Shown here: in pieces, positions 62,373 to 64,000 of the stretch
Numbering within the stretch: the first letter of the stretch is position 1
How the letters are laid out: each line of letters starts with the position of its first letter
Source of the DNA: JAVBQB01 sp031549265
GTDB taxonomy: Bacteria; Bacillota; Clostridia; Oscillospirales; JAVBQB01
Direction: 5' to 3'
Assembly: GCA_031549265.1 (NCBI GenBank)
Contig: JAVBQB010000002.1
Span: 620,001-684,000 of the forward strand
DNA length: 64,000 nt
Notes under the pieces: generated by a model
What the model saw: the letters and a program-made list of their open reading frames with translations, nothing else
Told to the model about the DNA's origin: nothing
Database searches by the model: none
Position numbers and translations under genes: made by a program

Positions 62373-62842
62373 GCGGATACGCCATTACAAATAATGCTAA
62401 TGATGTAATAAAGACATTCGCGCTTTCAACCTGCGTCGGTCTGGTATATTACAGCATGCGCAAGCGGGTGCTCGGCATGGCGCATATCCAACTTCCGAGC
62501 GCGAAGTCAATGAAGCAGGGCGACCAGCCGTCGCGTTTTGCCGACTTGGCTCCCGGATATCTTTTTGACCAGATGCGCAATAACTTTGGGCTGACGCGCG
62601 GCGAGCTGCTGATATCGCTGTACGGAGGAATTCAGAGCAGGGAAAGTGACTGTTTCAAAATCGGAGACAAGAATCTTTTGACCGTCAAAGCGACTTTGCG
62701 CCGTCTGGGCTTGGTGTATTCCGACGTCGACACCGGCGGCAACGACAGCCGGACGCTGGTTGCGTACGCGTCCAACGGGGTCGTAGAAGTCATCAAACGC
62801 CCGATGATAATGAAGACGTCATTTACACTGCCAGCAAGATGA
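62351..62842 (+). CDS. cheD: Chemoreceptor glutamine deamidase CheD
   Basis: 163 residues. Deamidates receptor glutamines and interacts with CheC/CheY-P. The catalytic cysteine is in LSTCVGLVYYS (about residue 28), the histidine in LGMAHIQLP (about 46), and CFKIGDKNLLTVKATL is the family C-terminal block. Separated from cheB by 158 bases. CheC is not in the window. Confidence 0.92.
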   Translation: MEHIVGIGGYAITNNANDVIKTFALSTCVGLVYYSMRKRVLGMAHIQLPSAKSMKQGDQPSRFADLAPGYLFDQMRNNFGLTRGELLISLYGGIQSRESDCFKIGDKNLLTVKATLRRLGLVYSDVDTGGNDSRTLVAYASNGVVEVIKRPMIMKTSFTLPAR

Positions 62843-62934
62843 TGTCCGAGTTTATTGATCACACTTGATTTTTTTGTAAGTTTGTGTTACATTTGAGATT
62901 AACATAATGTATAGATATGTCGGAGGGCGTCGAC

Positions 62935-63756
62935 ATGAGTAATATTGGGTCGATGATTGCGACCTCGAAGATTAATGAAGTCAATTCAAGGATAAACAGC
63001 CGGCTGTCCGAGATCAGCAGCCAGACTGGAATATCCTTTAAGGGCGTCTTTTTCGACGCCATGGTATCGCCTGAGACTGATCCGGCAGCCGCGACGGACG
63101 GAGTTGTGAGCGCGGGCGGCGCGGACGCCGGTAAAATGCTGGCCGAAACAGCGCTGAAAGCTGCCGAAGAGGGCGCGACCCAGACAGAACTCACAGATAA
63201 GCTGATGGCGGCATACAACGCGAGAGTGGCGCGGCAAAGCATCGAGGGCACTGTATCGCCGACCCTGCATACCGCTTCGCTGCCCGCCGGAATTAAGCCG
63301 GAGAAATATGACGATATAATTACCGAGGTCGCCAACCGTTACGGAGTGAATCCGCTGCTTGTGCGCGCGATCGCGTTTAACGAATCCAGCTTCCGGGCGG
63401 ACATTGTCTCGCCCAACGGCGCGACCGGGCTGATGGCGCTTATGCCCATAGCAATTGAAGATCTCAAGGTCGAAAACCCGCTTGATCCGCGCGAGAACGT
63501 GGACGGCGGGGTACGCGCGCTTATGTCGCACATTATTAGATACGATGGTGATATAAAGATGGCGCTCGCCGCATACAATGCTGGTGCCGGACTGCTTGCG
63601 AGCAGGGGAATAAAGGATCTTGACGACCCCGAGCAGTTTGCAAAACTGCCCGCCGAAACCCGCAGCTATTTGAAAAAGATTGAGAACTACGTTATGGAAT
63701 ACGGCGGAACCAATCTACTCGAGGCAAACTTCTTTGATAAAGGGGCGGCAGTATGA
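62935..63756 (+). CDS. Lytic transglycosylase (SLT domain) in front of flgB
   Basis: 273 residues. The first 120 are helical, Ala-rich and without a signal peptide. The C-terminal SLT domain (about 125-255) has the catalytic glutamate in VRAIAFNESSFRADIVSPNGATG (AIAFNESSF, Glu about 146), GLMALMP, and AYNAGAG (about 217). It overlaps flgB by ATGA, suggesting a role in opening peptidoglycan for the flagellar rod, like the hydrolase part of FlgJ, which is inference. ATG 62935 has CGGAGGG upstream; ATG 62917 precedes that site. Lack of a Sec signal suggests export by the flagellar apparatus. Confidence 0.88.
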   Translation: MSNIGSMIATSKINEVNSRINSRLSEISSQTGISFKGVFFDAMVSPETDPAAATDGVVSAGGADAGKMLAETALKAAEEGATQTELTDKLMAAYNARVARQSIEGTVSPTLHTASLPAGIKPEKYDDIITEVANRYGVNPLLVRAIAFNESSFRADIVSPNGATGLMALMPIAIEDLKVENPLDPRENVDGGVRALMSHIIRYDGDIKMALAAYNAGAGLLASRGIKDLDDPEQFAKLPAETRSYLKKIENYVMEYGGTNLLEANFFDKGAAV

Positions 63757-64000
63757 TTTTCAACCGGATGTTTTCGCACGTTAACCTGATTGAGAAAAGC
63801 ATGAATACCTCGGCGCTGAGACAGGATGTTATCGCGAATAACATTGCCAACGTGGATACGCCCAACTACAAGAGTAAACGGGTCGACTTCGAGTCGATGT
63901 TCCGATCGGCAATCTACGATCAAAGTGACTTCAAAAACTTCCGAACCAGGGATAAGCACATCGATTTCGGCAGCCCCGGGCCGGAGTCGGTCGAGCCGAT
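63753..64000 (+). CDS. flgB: Flagellar basal-body rod protein FlgB (3' end outside window)
   Basis: The first 82 codons are present. The rod-protein N-terminal motif is clear: LRQDVIANNIANVDTPNYKS (about residues 24-43), followed by VDFESMF. It starts within the transglycosylase stop (ATGA). FlgB is the proximal rod protein and usually the first gene of the flgB-flgC-fliE operon, which would continue to the right. Confidence 0.94.
   Translation, partial: MIFNRMFSHVNLIEKSMNTSALRQDVIANNIANVDTPNYKSKRVDFESMFRSAIYDQSDFKNFRTRDKHIDFGSPGPESVEP

Overview
The window reads as chromosome of an endospore-forming, flagellated Clostridia-type Firmicute. The signs are ECF transporter genes beside truA, a ylxM-ffh-rpsP-khpA-rimM-trmD block, YfmF/YfmH proteases, Lgt, FolD and formate-THF ligase, three S-layer-homology (SLH) surface proteins, a SleB-type spore hydrolase, CheD-type chemotaxis genes beside flgB, strong Shine-Dalgarno sites and many TTG/GTG starts. 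No tRNA, rRNA, IS or CRISPR array was seen.

Layout. 1-5.9 kb: methyltransferase (cut by the window edge), ecfA1-ecfA2-ecfT-truA, a membrane-anchored propeller protein and a CvpA-like protein. 6.0-8.9 kb: pgsA and a zinc-finger Clp ATPase (ClpE-like). 9-16 kb: one 2333-residue SLH/BIG2 surface protein on the minus strand. 16.4-20.3 kb: two proteins of unknown function and a YbhJ-like aconitase-family hydratase. 20.4-25 kb: an AT-rich stretch with an Smr protein, a C26 amidotransferase, malQ and a MarR regulator, separated by long noncoding spacers. 25-28.6 kb: the trmD/ffh operon on the minus strand. 28.8-36.6 kb: a 2578-residue cyclic beta-glucan synthase-like enzyme. 36.7-42.7 kb: yfmF-yfmH-lgt-folD-fhs. 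42.7-43.6 kb: an orphan YesN-type response regulator. 44.1-50.6 kb: see below. 50.8-60 kb: GH31 glycosidase, SLH-GH18 protein, small metabolic or signalling proteins, SLH phosphodiester glycosidase and a SleB-like hydrolase. 60.3-64 kb: cheR-cheB-cheD, a lytic transglycosylase and the start of flgB.

Main discovery. The sporulation regulator gene spoIIID is split. Its first 38 codons lie at 50596-50483 and its last 46 codons (overlapping by the shared core) plus stop at 44265-44125, both on the minus strand and in the right order. Between them sits a 6,223-bp element flanked by the same 6-bp core, ATGTAC on the plus strand. It carries a 513-residue serine recombinase whose stop codon falls on the core, a 54-residue protein that is a candidate directionality factor, a complete but solitary Cas3 helicase-nuclease, an S1-domain protein and two small proteins. 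Joining the halves at the core gives a seamless 82-codon spoIIID ending in the family's RHLRGG.AT..KYK tail. This looks like a skin-type developmental intervening element, but inserted in spoIIID rather than sigK, with a stand-alone Cas3 as cargo. A near-consensus sigma-E -10 box precedes the 5' half, and a 20-bp-stem terminator follows the 3' half.

Limits. All identifications come from reading translated sequence and motifs by eye. No database search, alignment or structure prediction was run, and residue positions are approximate.
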